64,000 nucleotides of DNA from Combretum micranthum. Taxonomy: Eukaryota > Streptophyta > Magnoliopsida > Myrtales > Combretaceae. Position numbers and translations under genes: made by a program. The stretch spans positions 62,001-126,000 of the forward strand of contig JAMXBD010001047.1 in assembly GCA_024138025.1 (NCBI GenBank), given 5' to 3'. The notes beneath the pieces were generated by a model. The model searched no databases. It was given only the letters and a program-made list of their open reading frames with translations, and was not told where the DNA came from. Below, one piece after another: positions 61,791 through 64,000 of the stretch. Within the stretch, counting starts at the first letter, position 1, and every line of letters begins with the position of its first letter.

Positions 61791-64000
61791 ATTCTCTATT
61801 TTACCCTCCTAGATCTAGCTAACTTAATCAATTGGGTTTAAGCCTTCATGATTTAATGTGGGTATTGTGTAAATATTGCTGGTAGTTAAAGTAGCCTCAT
61901 CATCATTTTTATAATGATCCCTATAGAGGGATTTGATTAAAGAATATATATCTATCTCTCCACCAATTGTTCAATCGCACACACTACTTGAAGCTTACAA
62001 AATTGCTTTATCCTTACCAACATTTGATGCCTCTATCGATACTATTTAAGGGGCTACTTTTTGTCATGGATACTCATTCAATGCATTATTGAAGAATTTT
62101 GACGCTCAATTGCTATTGTTGCTTATATAATTGTTTTAAAAGAAAGCACACCCTAATTGATTTAAGAGTATAAAAGAAGAGATAATGAATAGTGAAATGC
62201 CAAATGGTGAAGTTTGGTATAGCCAAGGGATGTTGTAGAATCAGGGTCAGCGTTATTCCCTAACCATTAGATGTTGTGTGAATTAAATTTAACAACTAAG
62301 ATCTCATAACACAAGGCAACATGCACGATGTGTATGGATGTGATGTGAAAACAACCTATTCGTATTTGATATGTACCGCTTCTAAAGCATCTGGTGCTAG
62401 AATTTGAAAAGATAAAGTTTCTCTCGCACTATGACTCCACTAATGACCATTGTATGCTTGAAAGTCGCAATACAATCAAAATATTCACACATCCACCCTA
62501 GCCTCTCATCCAAATCTCCTACATAAATCCCCAGGTTATCATTAAAATGCTCAACCCACTAGTGAAATTTCATGAACACAAACATGGGAACCAAATTACT
62601 TTTGACTAGATTCAGGTTGTCAGCATTAACTCTTACACCTCAAGATGGCTGCTCTCCCAATTGTTTCTTTGTTATCATTTATTGATACTTGAATTGAAAA
62701 GTCCTCTTCTACACTCTCTTTGTTTGTTAACTCCTCATCAAAAGACAGAGAGTATGTGTGTTTGTGTGTATGTTGGGGTAAGGGGAGGGGGGGAGGGATG
62801 GGTAGGGTTGAGGGGAAGGGGTGATATGGCTGTAGCTAATTGATGGACAAATTTAGATCGAGGATTCCACAATCTTGGTCTAACCTAACTATAACATAAC
62901 AAAGCCCTACCAATCTCCACATTTCAATTAGCCATTCATAAGTAACCAATCGTACAAATAAGATGCTTAGTCCACTCGGCAACTAATCTTCATGCCAACT
63001 AACTTCCTTTATTCACAACAAGCTACTCGTTATATTCTTTAGAACTGGCTTAGTGTCTGTTGGCCACCAAGAAAATAACTTCCATGACTTGTCATTACTC
63101 TTACAATCTATTAACTGATCGAAATAATTGTCAATCGCCAGCATGTTATAAATATTTATCAAACATGCCCTTTGGAGGGAGGTTGGTTGGTAAAATTTAG
63201 TCTACATTTTGTCATTTTATACACTTACTATTTTCATCACTTTACTAACTTAACTGCTAGAGTGGTTACACCAAACAATCTCTTGGTAACCACTGATCTA
63301 TTGTTTTTTGCAAGCCCTTCCAATTCACAACCCAAATCCAAGATACTCTACTGGCAAGCTAAGGCGCTAACATAAAGTTTTAACATTTTTTGCAAACTCT
63401 TGATCTCATTTATTATTATTTTTACACAATTATAAGTTAAAGTACATAAGTACTTATACCAAGTACAAACATATAATTAAGGATTGGGTATTTTTGCTAA
63501 GTATTATAAATAAAGATGGTCTTACAAAGGCTTATTTATCTTAAGGAGTAGAAAAGATAGTGAATAGAAAAATTGCTCCTTATAAATAATCATATATAGA
63601 GTAATTTCAAGAATTGGGTCTTCAACTTCATTTAATGCAATGGCTTAATCTTTTTGGCTAATAACAGGGTTTAAGAGATTGAGTTCAAATGGGGTTATTT
63701 TAGAGAAAACTGGCTTGGTAGGCTCTAAATAAGAATTATTGGACCGATTTTCTCTACTCTTGGCATTACTTGGTTTTTTCACGAGTGAAAAGTAGACTTG
63801 AAAAATAGTTTTCAAGGTTGATTTGGGCTTTATTTGATTCTGATCGAGCTTATGTGAATTAAAATAGGTCATAAGCTTATTTAAATTAAAGATGAGTTTG
63901 TTTTATAATGAAATCAAACCTTTTTTTTTTCCTTTTATTATAATAAAAGCCTTTAGATTCTTCAAAGCTCACATTCAAAGTCCATGCCTGTTGTAGGTGA
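61791..64000. other. Gene-free terminal stretch
   Basis: No gene recognised. Short frames at 62661-62843, 63172-63375 and 63645-63872 have no domains. Contains the G-rich tract at 62775-62821. Confidence 0.4.
62775..62821 (+). repeat. G-rich tract with G-quadruplex potential
   Basis: At least six runs of three or more G separated by one to three bases within 47 bases, preceded by a (GT)n stretch. Confidence 0.75.

Noticed and set aside
1..64000. CRISPR arrays, operons, tRNA or rRNA genes
   Set aside because: No regularly spaced short repeats, polycistronic layout or cloverleaf-type sequence was seen; the gene structures are eukaryotic.

Overview
The window is nuclear DNA of a eudicot plant. 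It is AT-rich, its genes have GT/AG introns, and much of the sequence is nested or decayed plant transposons. Three plant housekeeping or cell-wall genes could be assembled exon by exon from the raw sequence. No tRNA, rRNA, CRISPR array or prokaryotic feature was seen. Layout: 1-3133 is a truncated, decayed Ty1/copia element on the minus strand. 4502-6753 is a complete five-exon TRICHOME BIREFRINGENCE-LIKE (TBL) polysaccharide O-acetyltransferase gene. 6754-13100 is gene-free: a hairpin, a 572-bp hAT MITE and decayed LTR-like DNA.

The core of the window is a nest. A plus-strand copia gag relic (13109-14132) carries its own MITE. It was split by a full-length copia element on the minus strand (14133-28535, matching 5-bp target duplications CTTTA). 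The 3' LTR of that element was hit by a hAT-like element (15143-21539). That element was in turn hit by a 5.3-kb hAT element (15667-20969) carrying a nearly intact transposase gene and a perfect 8-bp target duplication. From 28541 to 40000 there are no genes, only solo LTRs, a second hAT MITE with a perfect 8-bp duplication, microsatellites and AT-rich filler.

40204-48964 is a complete 14-exon AMSH3-type deubiquitinase gene (506 residues, intact JAMM site). It converges with a TRM/LONGIFOLIA-type gene on the minus strand (51403-54735). That gene reads cleanly through exons 1-3, but its exons 4-5 need four single-base additions to stay open. Between the two genes, at about 50071-50560, lies an inverted partial copy of exons 4-5 of the TRM gene, with its intron. 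55000-64000 has no gene: a solo LTR with a perfect duplication, relic hAT-like elements, a decayed gypsy-type fragment and a G-quadruplex-like tract.

The genes do not form a pathway. TBL acts on cell-wall polymers in the Golgi, AMSH3 in ubiquitin-dependent endosomal and vacuolar trafficking, and TRM proteins in microtubule organisation and cell shape. No clearly new biological system was found. The most informative signals are the datable transposon nest, the cluster of -1 shifts in the TRM 3' end, and the inverted TRM relic.
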